Shown: positions 49,346-58,474 of the stretch, one piece after another
Position numbering within the stretch: the stretch's first letter is position 1
How the letters are laid out: every line of letters starts with the position of its first letter
Origin: an uncultured Muribaculaceae bacterium
GTDB lineage: Bacteria; Bacteroidota; Bacteroidia; Bacteroidales; Muribaculaceae
Length of the DNA stretch: 64,000 nt
Direction of reading: 5' to 3'
Assembly: GCA_910585275.1 (NCBI GenBank)
Contig: CAJUCW010000002.1
Span: 95,287 to 159,286 of the forward strand
The notes under the pieces: generated by a model
Database searches by the model: none
What the model was told of the DNA's origin: nothing
What the model saw: the letters and a program-made list of their open reading frames with translations, nothing else
Position numbers and translations under genes: made by a program

Positions 49346-49540
49346 TTTAGCATCACGGTTCATTTCGATATAGTGGGATATGACAATGAGAAACAACATC
49401 TGCAAGAACCTAAAGATGGTGACAGCGAACGCCTGTTGAATCAGATAAAGAATCTGCGGGAAATAGGAAAAACTGTGCGACAGATAGCAGCAGAGTTATC
49501 GATTTCCAAGAGCAAGGTTTCAAGACTTTTGAATTTGTGA
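49346..49540 (+). pseudogene. C-terminal HTH remnant of a mobile-element-type protein
   Basis: The frame opens after a TAA at 49343 and reads VHFDIVGYDNEKQHLQE, then RLLNQIKNLREIGKTVRQIA and ELSISKSKVSRLLNL-stop. The last 35 residues are a clean helix-turn-helix of the resolvase/replication-protein type, as found at the C-terminus of many Bacteroidales plasmid and transposon proteins. No start codon or upstream domain is left, so it is a 3' fragment. Confidence 0.6.
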
Positions 49541-49555
49541 GAGGCGATTGGTTTT

Positions 49556-49586
49556 GTCCCACTGTCCCCGCCTGGGAAAATGGGAC
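49556..49586. repeat. GTCCC palindrome, copy B (degenerate)
   Basis: GTCCCActgTCCC, short centre, GGGAaaaTGGGAC. Shorter and less perfect than the copies at 48956 and 58275, sharing the GTCCCACTGTCCC core. Confidence 0.6.
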
Positions 49587-49648
49587 GCGGAAGCATGTAA
49601 ACTGCAAATTTGAATTGTGTAAGCGCCTTGGCGCGCCCCACCGTAAAT

Positions 49649-49665
49649 AAGTTTAAACGACTTCA
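49649..49665. repeat. solo end of the 42826-43031 element
   Basis: AAGTTTAAACGACTTCA differs by one base from the terminal inverted repeat at 43011-43031. No partner end is found nearby, so it may be a decayed insertion at the edge of the RHS island. Confidence 0.5.
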
Positions 49666-49739
49666 TGATTATCACCCATACTCGAAACAGATACATTGTT
49701 TTCTATTGATTCATTTTCGAAACTACATTCCAGTTGGAT

Positions 49740-50378
49740 TTATTCCATGACGCGGGTATGTCTGCCGTCGGGATCGATGAAGTTGACGGGGTTGCCTGCA
49801 CAATAGGCATACGGCGACAGCCACGGCGTCTTTTCCGCCAACGGGTCGAGGGTCGTGAACCGGCACTGCGATGCCACATACGTCCGCGCCAGAAAGTCGT
49901 ATTCGTTGATACCTCCGGCAACAATCCTCTCCTTGCCTCCGAACAGATAACGGTTGACATTCTTTTTTTGTGAATATACCGGCTCTATACGTGGTTCCCC
50001 ATACGGGTAATACTCCACCTGTTGCTCCATGCTGCCGTTACTGTCGAACACGCCGATATTGTTACCCTGCCAGTCCGTAAGATAGTAATGCGGTTTGCCG
50101 TCATAATCGAAATACCCTCCGTCGAACCGCGACATCACAAGCGTGTCGTTCCTTACAATCCGGCCGTCGCCGGAATAGCCGGTAGTTTCCAATTTCCACC
50201 GACCGGGTTTTACGCCGGTAAAGTCTCTTTGAAATATATGGAATATGAGAAGCGGTTTCATGACTGTGAAGATTAGAGGTTGTTCATGGTGTTTCTTTGC
50301 TTCCAACGTATCCTGAATAAAATCCATTTCAATACGATCTATCATCAATATCTCGCAATCTAAATCCTTTATTTCCAT
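49740..50378 (-). pseudogene. orphan RHS core fragment (silent cassette)
   Basis: 212-residue frame. From GDGRIVRNDTLVMSRFDGG to the hinge GNPVNFIDPDGR it is almost the same as the end of the RHS core in the large gene: 49765-50168 aligns without gaps to 51692-52095. After DPDGR it stops within seven residues, so it has no toxin tip. The first ~60 residues are unrelated to RHS and overlap the end of the candidate immunity gene in another frame, so it is unlikely to be expressed as a working protein. It probably marks an earlier tip that was displaced, leaving a repeat that allows tip exchange by recombination. Confidence 0.7.
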
Positions 50379-51012
50379 TCACAATAAAAAAACTTTCAAA
50401 GTAATCAAAAAATCGAGGAATTGTTGATCTATATAACGTGAATTCCCTATCTTCCCCTGTATAGTTCAATTCTATACCATTGTCAGGCTTATTGTGAATA
50501 AAAATAAGTCTATCCTTATATAAAAAATATCCTATGTATTTATTCTTACTACTTTCCTCAATATAATCATCTATTTTAGGGACTATAATATAGAGCCATA
50601 TAGGATTGTTACTTAGTTTTCCTAAACTATTTAATATTTTTTTACCCTTCTCCGATGAACCGAAACTTAGACTATAATACATATCTTTCTCTGAATACAT
50701 TGAGTCATTCTCGCTTATTAGGGTATCCATTATATAAGCTATTGCAGGGAGATTACGTGTATCAACCTCCGGCAGAGTGACTGTCCCCACAAACCAAATA
50801 CCATTTTCTGTTGTATCCGCATGCTCATAAATGGGTTCGTCAGATTTGTCTAAAGTTATTACGGTTCTGTTACCATTAATATGTGTTTCATAACGTTTTT
50901 CGTCAATATCTACGACAACTTTTGAGTAACCATATTCACAAAAGCAGACACACTCTGCGACAATGCTGAGGAATATAATTACAAAACGATAATCAGATAG
51001 TCTCTTTTCCAT
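50329..51012 (-). CDS. candidate immunity protein of the RHS toxin
   Basis: 227 residues, family not recognised. An N-terminal hydrophobic stretch (VIIFLSIVAECVCF) may be a signal or membrane anchor; the rest is mixed alpha/beta with several acidic patches (IDDYIEESSKN, EYLNYTGED-like). It starts 39 bp after the stop of the RHS toxin gene on the same strand, the standard place for the cognate immunity gene in polymorphic-toxin loci, and its AT-rich composition differs from the RHS core but matches the RHS tip. The immunity role is inferred from position only. Confidence 0.6.
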   Translation of the reverse strand: MEKRLSDYRFVIIFLSIVAECVCFCEYGYSKVVVDIDEKRYETHINGNRTVITLDKSDEPIYEHADTTENGIWFVGTVTLPEVDTRNLPAIAYIMDTLISENDSMYSEKDMYYSLSFGSSEKGKKILNSLGKLSNNPIWLYIIVPKIDDYIEESSKNKYIGYFLYKDRLIFIHNKPDNGIELNYTGEDREFTLYRSTIPRFFDYFESFFIVNGNKGFRLRDIDDRSY

Positions 51013-51051
51013 AATTCGTTATTATTCGTTATTTACATTCATAGAAGCTTT

Positions 51052-54000
51052 CTAAGGCATAACCACAAAATCATCCAGAACGTAGGGTTGCTTTTCCATA
51101 GGGAAGTCTTCCTTTTTTGAATTTCTTGTGTATGGGACGTATGTCTTATTTTTTGGAAGATAAAGAAATGCTTTCGGATTTTTACCCGTCTTATGGTTTA
51201 TGTAGTCGAGAAACTGGATATCACCAATTAAATTATTTCCTTCACCTTCATTATAGTCCAAACCGGACGGGAAGGGTGTATTATTTGGATGGCTGTGAAC
51301 ATGCTCTCGCAAAATTAAGGAGCGGAGTTCCTCAGAAACTAAATCCGACATGCCATGTTCCGACTTTTCCATGTGTGACGTCGTTATGAAATTTAGACCG
51401 GAATTCCCGACTTCACCAGTCATCATATGGCTCCATTCCACCGTCGTATTTTCTGCCAGAAACTCAAAAAGACTTGTAGAATAATAATCACCTGTAATTT
51501 CGTATGCGTCATAGCCGACATCCCATTTAGTGTTCCTTGAATTCATATTCTTGACGGTGCCGTAGGGCAGTGTAAGGCTTTTGCCATCTATGCGTTTTCC
51601 ATCAGAGTCCAGAATATGGAATGTGTCCTGCGTCTTATCAGTAAGATGGTTAATAGGCTTGCCCATGTCATCGAGTTCCCAGATGTCTCTTCCGTCAGGA
51701 TCGATGAAGTTGACGGGGTTACCGGCGCAATAGGCGTAGGGCGACAGCCACGGTGTCTTTTCCGCCAACGGATCGAGTGTCGTGAATCGGCACTGCGACG
51801 CCACATACGTCCTCGCAAGGAAGTCGTATTCGTTGAGCCTTCCGGCCACTATCCTCTCCTTGTTCCCGAACAGATGTCGGTTGACATTCTTCTTTTGTGA
51901 ATATCTCGGCTCGATACGAGGTTCCCCATACGGGTAATAGTCCACCTGTTGCTCCATGCTGCCGTTCCTGTCGAACACGCCGATATTGTTACCCTGCCAG
52001 TCCGTCAGGTAATAATGCGGTTTCCCGTCATAATCGAAATACCCTCCGTCAAACCGCGACATCACAAGCGTGTCGTTCCTTACAATCCGGCCGTCCCCCC
52101 AATAATTCGTGGATTCCAATATCCTGCTTCCATTTTTTATCTCGTTGATGTGGCGCGCAAGTATATTCCCGGAATAGTCGCGCACCATTATCATCTGCGT
52201 TTTCTTGTCGCCGAGGTCAATCGTAACTCCGGTGGGGAAACCATTGTTGTCGTAAGATACGGACGAAACATTCCTCGTCCCGTCTGATATCAGTCTCCCT
52301 GCATCGTCATATTCCAGTGAATACGTATATGTACCCGGGTCTCCCAGTCCGGTCTCACGGTCATAGACTTCATAGAAATTCTCTACCGTGACAGAGGTAA
52401 GGCGGTTTCCGGAGAAACTTCCGTAAATGCATTCCGTGGCACCGTAAAGCGGTTGTCCGGACGGGAGGATGTCCAACACTCCGCTCCGGTCCATCATGGT
52501 TACGTTGCCCCGGGTGTCGTATGTCAGCCATTCGTCGCGGATGCCGTCTGTGATGTCCCCTTCACTTTTATAATATTCAAGAAACCCTTTACTGTTGTAT
52601 TTGAAGACATCGGTTTCCCCGTTCCATGTACGCTGCGATATAAAGCCGTTGTATCTCGGATTGCGTCCGTTTTCGTAGGCGAGTTCCTCGGACTTCGTCC
52701 ATTTCGGGGCGGTTGCAGACTGTCGCCGCAGCCATCCCCGCACGTCGTAGGTGAACGCACGCGTCACCGGCCCGTGTTTCCGGGAGGATATCCTGCCGAG
52801 CCTGTCATAGGAAGTGGTAAAAACCGCACTGTCGATTCTTTCGGCGGATTCCCCTTTGGGGATGTACCGGTCTATCGTCCTGCTCCATACCACCCTTCCT
52901 GCCTTGTCATAGGTGTAGTGAATGTCACGGTCCCGGGGCGAGCGAGGTGAATTTTGCAACGTTGACCCCTCGTCATAGCAGTAATGTATGCTCGACACGC
53001 TGCCGTCGTATCTGTAGAAGGTGCTCCTCCGTCCTTGGTTGAAGCCGGTGGCGTATCTCTGCATTTCCTGCCCATCCCGATTATAATAATACGATTCCCG
53101 TCCCTTCCCTGTGTAAAGGCCCGTGAGTTTCCCTGCGGACCCTCCGGTCTGCGGGATGAATGTATAATATCCTTCGCCGACGACACGGGATGTAAGCCCG
53201 AGGTCCAAAATCGGATTCTTAAACTTCAGGATTGCAGACATGGCGGCATTGTCTATGAAATCGTATGTGTCGTAATAATATGCCGCTTCCACCGTAGATG
53301 ACAGGATTTTGGAAACCGGGGCCGGCGACAGCGAATAACCTTTTATGTTGCCCGATGCGGAAGGCGTCGCCGTGCGGCATGACGATGCGTAGGCGGTGAC
53401 TTCCGAATCTGTCAGGGCGGCATTGATTACAAGTACCTGTCGCCCGCAGTTGTCGTATGCATATAGCCGCCATTTTCCTTCCGCATGGTTATGGGTCTGT
53501 TCGGCCACGAGCCGGTCGGCGGGGTCGTAAACATACCGGCAGGCTTTCGCCCCGGGCAGTTTCTTCAGAATACACCGTCCCCTCGCGTCATAGTCGTACC
53601 AATAGGCGAGGTTCGACATCGTCGTGCCTGTCCTGTCTCCGCCGGCACCTGCTCCCGGGGGCAGGATGTAACGCAGGTCGCCGTAATCGTCATAGACATA
53701 ATATGTGGCGTCGCCGTTCCTCTTTACGCAGACCGTATTCCCGAAAAGGTCGGTATATGTCTCGACATAAAGTCCGTCCTCGTCGGTCTCCCTTGTCACC
53801 GAGAGTGTCCCGTTTGCCCATGCTCCGTTATTGGATACCCCTGTCGAAGTTATGCCGTAATGTATGCATTTGCGCGTTCCGTTGTCATTCGTGTATCTCT
53901 CGGTCTTCTTCCTTTTATTGTTGTCATGCCATGCCTCCCCCTCGATGGTGACCGAATTTACAATTCCCCTCGGGCTCGTCTCATACGCGGTCTCGCGGTA

Positions 54001-57000
54001 AGGTTTTTGGTCGGAATACTCCGATATTGCCGAAGACTTGACGGAAGACGCGGATTCCGAGGAAGACGACACCGGGGCCGGCGCCCAGTTGCGCCAAACC
54101 CGTCCCATGCCGTCATATTCTGTAAGGGAACACGTCCACCCGTCAGGCAGTTCCGTGAAAATACCCCACACGCGTCCAAGTCCGTCGTAGCGATCCACCG
54201 TAGATATATATGAAGAATTCGACGTGTATTTTTTCGTTGTGACACTGTTCTGTCCCGTCTGGCTTATGGCGTAGTCATAGCTTTCCAAAAGCTTGCCGTT
54301 GAGGGATACGGACGCAAGCCGGTTGGCGGAATCGTAGCCGTATGAGGTTTTCACTCCCGCAGGGTCGGTAAGCGAAGATACGCCGACGAGCGGTTTCCAT
54401 TCCGCCTTACTCGTCAACGTGCCGCCTATTGTCATAGTGAGAGGATATCTGCCGTTCTGGTCCCATGTATATGCAGTTTCGACTCCTGCCGGATTTTTGG
54501 CTGATTTCAGCGTACCGTCGGAATTCCATACGTAAGTCCCGGTGGAGTGGAGAGCCGCAGACCCCCTTCTGCATTTCACTTCCGTAGGACGGAACAGTTT
54601 TCCGTTGTTCATAGATGAGTAGGTCATCTTCCATTCGCTTGAACTTGACCCCGCCGTAATTTTCTTGCCGGTTATGACTCCCACTGCGTTGGCAGCTTTC
54701 ATGGCGGCGCCTACGGTGCCTCCGTATGAATCGGAATATGTGATGTCTGTCCTCACCGACTGGGCGTCGCTTTTCAGCGTCACCGACGACTGCCGCATCG
54801 TCCCAGGGACGTAGGTGTATTCCTCCGTGACCGTCCTCGGAAGGTTCGCCGTGTATTCGGTGTGCGTCCTCGAAGTCAACCGCGTGAGCGAGGTATTTAT
54901 CTTATAGATAAATGGATTGTATATATCCCAATCATTGTATCTGTAAGCATATCCGGGAGGTGGACAATGCCCGCTTGTTTCATCTCCTGGAATAAGTTCC
55001 ATAGGAAAAAGAAGGTAGCGTCCTTCTGTAAAATCCGGCGCCTCCGATGTGGAGTTCTGCGTTTTCTTCCGCTCTATGTGCAGACCGAGAATGGGATCGT
55101 CGATTTCATACTCATACACAAGACATTCCTTCTCGACAATGGAATAGTTGCTTCCGTTTTGTCGATATGTCTCCTTTTCATATTCAAGAAGGCCTCCTGA
55201 AAAAAGAGATCCTATCTCTACGGGGACAACCGTTCCGAAACCTTCGTGTATTACGTGGTTGCCCCCAAATTTCTTAAATCTATGTAGCGTCTTTCCTTCT
55301 TCATGCAATTCCGTCACCTGGTTGTACCATATCAGTTCCTCCCCAAATCTATAGGCATTGTAATTTGAATAAGGGTTGGCACTTATCATACCATATTCAA
55401 TCACCATCGGACACCACCCGATAAAAGTTTCAAATGTCTTACGAGGCACAACGGTAACCAGTTGGGATAAGAAAGTTGAAGCCGTAGGAAGCGATTCGAT
55501 TTCCGCGTAACCGTTGCCGTTCTCCCCGTATATATAACGGACCGTCCGCACGGAGGAGTCTTCTTCGGCACCCATTGTCATGGATTTTACCCTCATGCCG
55601 CCACCGACAGAAAGAAATTTATCCCATGCCCACATAACGTTGTCATTATCAATGAATGAAACCGGATCAAACGAATGAGGCTCATATTCCCATTCGATAT
55701 ATGCACCCGTAGGCATCACTGCTTTCAGCAGCATCATTGCCCTCATTTTCTCGACATCCACTCTACGGTCGTTGCCTACAACATCCTTTTTAACTTTAAA
55801 AGAACCGAGATTTCCAAGTGTCATGTCAGGGCAAAAGAGATATGTTGTGTGCTTCCCGTTGTTATATCCCCAATAATCCTGTGCATAAAAACTGCTGAAA
55901 CGGGCAGGGTCATAACTGAATGAGTATTTCCCTCCATCACTCATTGTGATAGTCTTCAACAAAGGGGCTCCTTCCAAAACCTTCTCGTGGGAGAAAGTGA
56001 ATTTTTCAACTTCTGTATCAGCATTCCTCACGGATATTCCGTTAAGTATCCTTGTGCTCACTTCCTCATATTTAAATGAGACAGCCCCTCCGGGGAAACT
56101 TACTTCATTAAGATTCAGGCTTTGTTCCGCCTGATTCGGGTGTAGGGTTATGTTTCCGTCATGGGATGAATCAGGATTGCCATAATCCGTACCGACCAAC
56201 ACCTTATAATAATAGTATTTTTGATACGGCATTTTGCCCGGCCACAAATAATGACGCCCCGAGACCCATTTGAACTCAATTTTTCTTCCTGAAGGCATTG
56301 AGACATCGGTCAGGCCCCATTCGCATAAAATCATGTTCCGGTCCTTAATTCCTTTCGTGTCATAATTCCAGATGTTCCCTGCCGGGTCGGTAATTACGAA
56401 ACTGTCAAATTTTCCGAAAACCTCGATTTTATAGTCAGAAAAACCAGGTGCAATAAGCTTTCCATCCTTATAATAGGCATTGAAGCTTCTGTCAGGAAGA
56501 TGAATTGTGAAGATATCATATTCCGGATCCAGCAGTGCATTATACGTATTGCCCGCGACAGCGACACACCGGTGCATGACCGCATGTGATATCATGGCAT
56601 CTTCATCAGCCGGAACCCTTTCATGATAACCATCTGGTCGCCCCATCACCTTACGGGTGATTTTCAAACCTGGAAGCAGCGTCCAGCCGTAGCCGACGGG
56701 GAAGGGGTCGTCTTCCACCTTGATGCCGTTGCTGTGGTAACGCAGCGAGAATGGGATTTCCACGCCATCGACGGAAAGCGTGTAGAGGGGCACGTCGAAG
56801 ACTGCGGCGCCGGTCGCCAGCGCCGGCGCTGGCATCGACGCGGCACGAAGTTGTGCCGCATGGGGCGCTTCCGGCCACATCCCAGCCGTGAGGTCGGGGA
56901 TTGAAAGGGATGAACGGGTGGAGCCCGACATTGTCGGTATGCTGTCTTCCGTCAGGTTTGGATATACCTCGTCATGGACGGTATCGTTGGAATTGACGGC

Positions 57001-57090
57001 GGGGTACGGATCTGCCAGACCGGATGCACCGGCGGCGGACGACAGGATTATGTACGACAGTACGGTTGAAATCAAGGAGACAGGTTTCAT
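51052..57090 (-). CDS. RHS-repeat polymorphic toxin with C-terminal JAMM/JAB metalloprotease-like tip
   Basis: 2012 residues from the ATG at 57090, chosen because it gives a signal peptide (MKPVSLISTVLSYIILSSAAG); the open frame runs 37 codons further up without one. Residues ~60-800 hold a Bacteroidetes-type SpvB/RHS N-terminal region (IPFSLRYHSNGIKVED). A long array of YD/RHS repeats follows, then the conserved core end RFTTLDPLAEKTPWLSPYAY and hinge NPVNFIDPDGR (~1797). The remaining ~210 residues are the variable tip. It contains H1932-S-H1934-P, then PSGLD with S1942 and D1945: the HxH-x7-S-x2-D zinc motif of JAMM peptidases. Exported; the shell would encase the tip for delivery. Translation follows a companion gene 26 bp upstream. 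Confidence 0.88.
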   Translation of the reverse strand: MKPVSLISTVLSYIILSSAAGASGLADPYPAVNSNDTVHDEVYPNLTEDSIPTMSGSTRSSLSIPDLTAGMWPEAPHAAQLRAASMPAPALATGAAVFDVPLYTLSVDGVEIPFSLRYHSNGIKVEDDPFPVGYGWTLLPGLKITRKVMGRPDGYHERVPADEDAMISHAVMHRCVAVAGNTYNALLDPEYDIFTIHLPDRSFNAYYKDGKLIAPGFSDYKIEVFGKFDSFVITDPAGNIWNYDTKGIKDRNMILCEWGLTDVSMPSGRKIEFKWVSGRHYLWPGKMPYQKYYYYKVLVGTDYGNPDSSHDGNITLHPNQAEQSLNLNEVSFPGGAVSFKYEEVSTRILNGISVRNADTEVEKFTFSHEKVLEGAPLLKTITMSDGGKYSFSYDPARFSSFYAQDYWGYNNGKHTTYLFCPDMTLGNLGSFKVKKDVVGNDRRVDVEKMRAMMLLKAVMPTGAYIEWEYEPHSFDPVSFIDNDNVMWAWDKFLSVGGGMRVKSMTMGAEEDSSVRTVRYIYGENGNGYAEIESLPTASTFLSQLVTVVPRKTFETFIGWCPMVIEYGMISANPYSNYNAYRFGEELIWYNQVTELHEEGKTLHRFKKFGGNHVIHEGFGTVVPVEIGSLFSGGLLEYEKETYRQNGSNYSIVEKECLVYEYEIDDPILGLHIERKKTQNSTSEAPDFTEGRYLLFPMELIPGDETSGHCPPPGYAYRYNDWDIYNPFIYKINTSLTRLTSRTHTEYTANLPRTVTEEYTYVPGTMRQSSVTLKSDAQSVRTDITYSDSYGGTVGAAMKAANAVGVITGKKITAGSSSSEWKMTYSSMNNGKLFRPTEVKCRRGSAALHSTGTYVWNSDGTLKSAKNPAGVETAYTWDQNGRYPLTMTIGGTLTSKAEWKPLVGVSSLTDPAGVKTSYGYDSANRLASVSLNGKLLESYDYAISQTGQNSVTTKKYTSNSSYISTVDRYDGLGRVWGIFTELPDGWTCSLTEYDGMGRVWRNWAPAPVSSSSESASSVKSSAISEYSDQKPYRETAYETSPRGIVNSVTIEGEAWHDNNKRKKTERYTNDNGTRKCIHYGITSTGVSNNGAWANGTLSVTRETDEDGLYVETYTDLFGNTVCVKRNGDATYYVYDDYGDLRYILPPGAGAGGDRTGTTMSNLAYWYDYDARGRCILKKLPGAKACRYVYDPADRLVAEQTHNHAEGKWRLYAYDNCGRQVLVINAALTDSEVTAYASSCRTATPSASGNIKGYSLSPAPVSKILSSTVEAAYYYDTYDFIDNAAMSAILKFKNPILDLGLTSRVVGEGYYTFIPQTGGSAGKLTGLYTGKGRESYYYNRDGQEMQRYATGFNQGRRSTFYRYDGSVSSIHYCYDEGSTLQNSPRSPRDRDIHYTYDKAGRVVWSRTIDRYIPKGESAERIDSAVFTTSYDRLGRISSRKHGPVTRAFTYDVRGWLRRQSATAPKWTKSEELAYENGRNPRYNGFISQRTWNGETDVFKYNSKGFLEYYKSEGDITDGIRDEWLTYDTRGNVTMMDRSGVLDILPSGQPLYGATECIYGSFSGNRLTSVTVENFYEVYDRETGLGDPGTYTYSLEYDDAGRLISDGTRNVSSVSYDNNGFPTGVTIDLGDKKTQMIMVRDYSGNILARHINEIKNGSRILESTNYWGDGRIVRNDTLVMSRFDGGYFDYDGKPHYYLTDWQGNNIGVFDRNGSMEQQVDYYPYGEPRIEPRYSQKKNVNRHLFGNKERIVAGRLNEYDFLARTYVASQCRFTTLDPLAEKTPWLSPYAYCAGNPVNFIDPDGRDIWELDDMGKPINHLTDKTQDTFHILDSDGKRIDGKSLTLPYGTVKNMNSRNTKWDVGYDAYEITGDYYSTSLFEFLAENTTVEWSHMMTGEVGNSGLNFITTSHMEKSEHGMSDLVSEELRSLILREHVHSHPNNTPFPSGLDYNEGEGNNLIGDIQFLDYINHKTGKNPKAFLYLPKNKTYVPYTRNSKKEDFPMEKQPYVLDDFVVMP

Positions 57091-57116
57091 GATGCGGGAG
57101 ATTTTGGGAGATTGGA

Positions 57117-58130
57117 TTATTTTACTGTCACACCGAGTTTGACGGAAGCGGCGCGGCATCTTACGCCAACCACATATCTGCCCGGCGGATAGCCGTCGCA
57201 TGAAACGGAGACGGGCATAACGGTCGAGACGTCGTATGAACCGTGGAAATATGGTATGCCCCCTTCGGAGGAAACCGCGATTTCCAAGGGCTCACCACAC
57301 TCCGGCAAAGGCACCGTTGGCTCTATGATTATCCGGCCGTCGGAAAAACGTGCGGAGATACTCTTTACAAGTCTGTCGGCGTATGCGTCCGCATCTTCCT
57401 GGTTGTCGCCGTCAAGCAGCGGACTGTATGCATGGTCGGAAAAATCAGCCGTGTATGCGGATATATTGTGATAGACTTCCGCGCCGTTGAGCAGGGTCAC
57501 TTTCTCTTCTGTCTGCACCGCCACCGGGAACGGTGAGCCGTGGAACCATCTGTAGCACGTGAAGCTGACCTGCAGGAGTGAGTCGGCCTTCGCTTCCTCC
57601 GCCATCAGTGCAGTGGATGCGGATTCCTTCTCCACATATACGCATTCCTCCACCGTGAGTGTTGCAGCGATTGTGTCGCCCGTCGATACCACGAGCTTCC
57701 CTTTGACCGGTGGTGACGAACGGTATTTCCCCTCCCGGCGGAGGCCGCTCGTGTGGCCGTCATGTCCGCTTGCCTCATATCCGCTCTCCATGCAAGTATC
57801 CCCTTTCCCAAAAGCATTGGTGGGAACAGGCAACGCCGGTACACAGGCGTGTCTTAACGACTCTTCACGGATAAGATGTATGTCTCCGGCATTGACGGAA
57901 TACCATCTGCGGTTGCCGTCGATGGTCTCCGACAGCAGCGTGTCGCCATACATGAGGTAACGGGCGCTACGGTTTGCCTCCGTTTCGGTGATTGACAGAT
58001 TCCAGATACTGCCTTTTAAAGTCTTGACGGATTCAATCGGCTTCGCGCCCAGCGTAAGCGAAGTCCGTTCCTGTCCCCACAACGGAGTGGTGAAAAGCAG
58101 AAAAATCAGTATAGAAAGGAGAGGTTTCAT
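57117..58130 (-). CDS. secreted protein of unknown function, partner of the RHS gene
   Basis: 337 residues with signal peptide (MKPLLSILIFLLFTTPLWG|Q). The mature part is beta-rich, with no recognised domain; the end (GYPPGRYVVGVRCRAASVKLGVTVK) resembles the terminal beta-sandwich of Bacteroidetes surface proteins, and may be a sorting or anchoring module. It shares a promoter with the RHS toxin 26 bp downstream, so it may help export, display or delivery. No catalytic motif seen. Confidence 0.6.
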   Translation of the reverse strand: MKPLLSILIFLLFTTPLWGQERTSLTLGAKPIESVKTLKGSIWNLSITETEANRSARYLMYGDTLLSETIDGNRRWYSVNAGDIHLIREESLRHACVPALPVPTNAFGKGDTCMESGYEASGHDGHTSGLRREGKYRSSPPVKGKLVVSTGDTIAATLTVEECVYVEKESASTALMAEEAKADSLLQVSFTCYRWFHGSPFPVAVQTEEKVTLLNGAEVYHNISAYTADFSDHAYSPLLDGDNQEDADAYADRLVKSISARFSDGRIIIEPTVPLPECGEPLEIAVSSEGGIPYFHGSYDVSTVMPVSVSCDGYPPGRYVVGVRCRAASVKLGVTVK

Positions 58131-58184
58131 GACCGGAATGTTTTGAGGTTAGAGCAAACAGTTTCGTCGAATCTTTATTGCGCC

Positions 58185-58216
58185 CAAATATAAGACGTTT
58201 TTCTGGTAACGGCAAA
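58185..58216 (-). promoter_or_regulatory. promoter of the RHS operon
   Basis: Minus strand TTTG (58213-58216), exactly 20 bases, TATATTTG (58185-58192). Full consensus match; start site near 58178, leader about 48 nt. Confidence 0.82.
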
Positions 58217-58274
58217 TTATTTTATATGTTATAAAATATATTTATACCGTTTCCTTTCATTTTATGTCGGATTT

Positions 58275-58328
58275 TGTCCCGGTTTGTCCCACTGTCCCGC
58301 CCTCGGGACAGTGGGACAAACCGGGACA
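58275..58328. repeat. large GTCCC palindrome, copy C
   Basis: TGTCCCGGTTTGTCCCACTGTCCCG and its reverse complement around a CCCT centre, about 25-bp arms. Same family as 48956 and 49556. It lies between priA (tail) and the RHS operon promoter. Confidence 0.85.
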
Positions 58329-58360
58329 GTCAACTTTTTTCAAGGGAAAGACATAATTCC

Positions 58361-58455
58361 GGACCAAATTCCATTTTTTGGACCATCTTGTATTTTCTTT
58401 TGGACCGCTTTAATATTGTCTTTATTATCAATGTGTTATATAATGTTTCCGGTCC
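58361..58455. other. cluster of TTTGGACC / GGTCCAAA boxes
   Basis: GGACC at 58361, 58380 and 58402, and the inverted GGTCC at 58451; most lie in the context TTTTGGACC or CCGGACCAAATT/CCGGTCCAAATT. The outer pair can form a stem. It sits 20 bp past the priA stop on the minus strand; possible 3' structure or binding-site array. Function not known. Confidence 0.4.
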
Positions 58456-58474
58456 AAATTTTATAAGTATGGGG

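Noticed and set aside
53457..53951. Arg-rich + strand frames opposite the RHS repeats
   Set aside because: Antisense of repeat DNA with low-complexity translation.
57091..57201. RHS protein start at 57201
   Set aside because: The extra 37 residues are basic and non-hydrophobic and overlap the companion gene; the ATG at 57090 gives a proper signal peptide.
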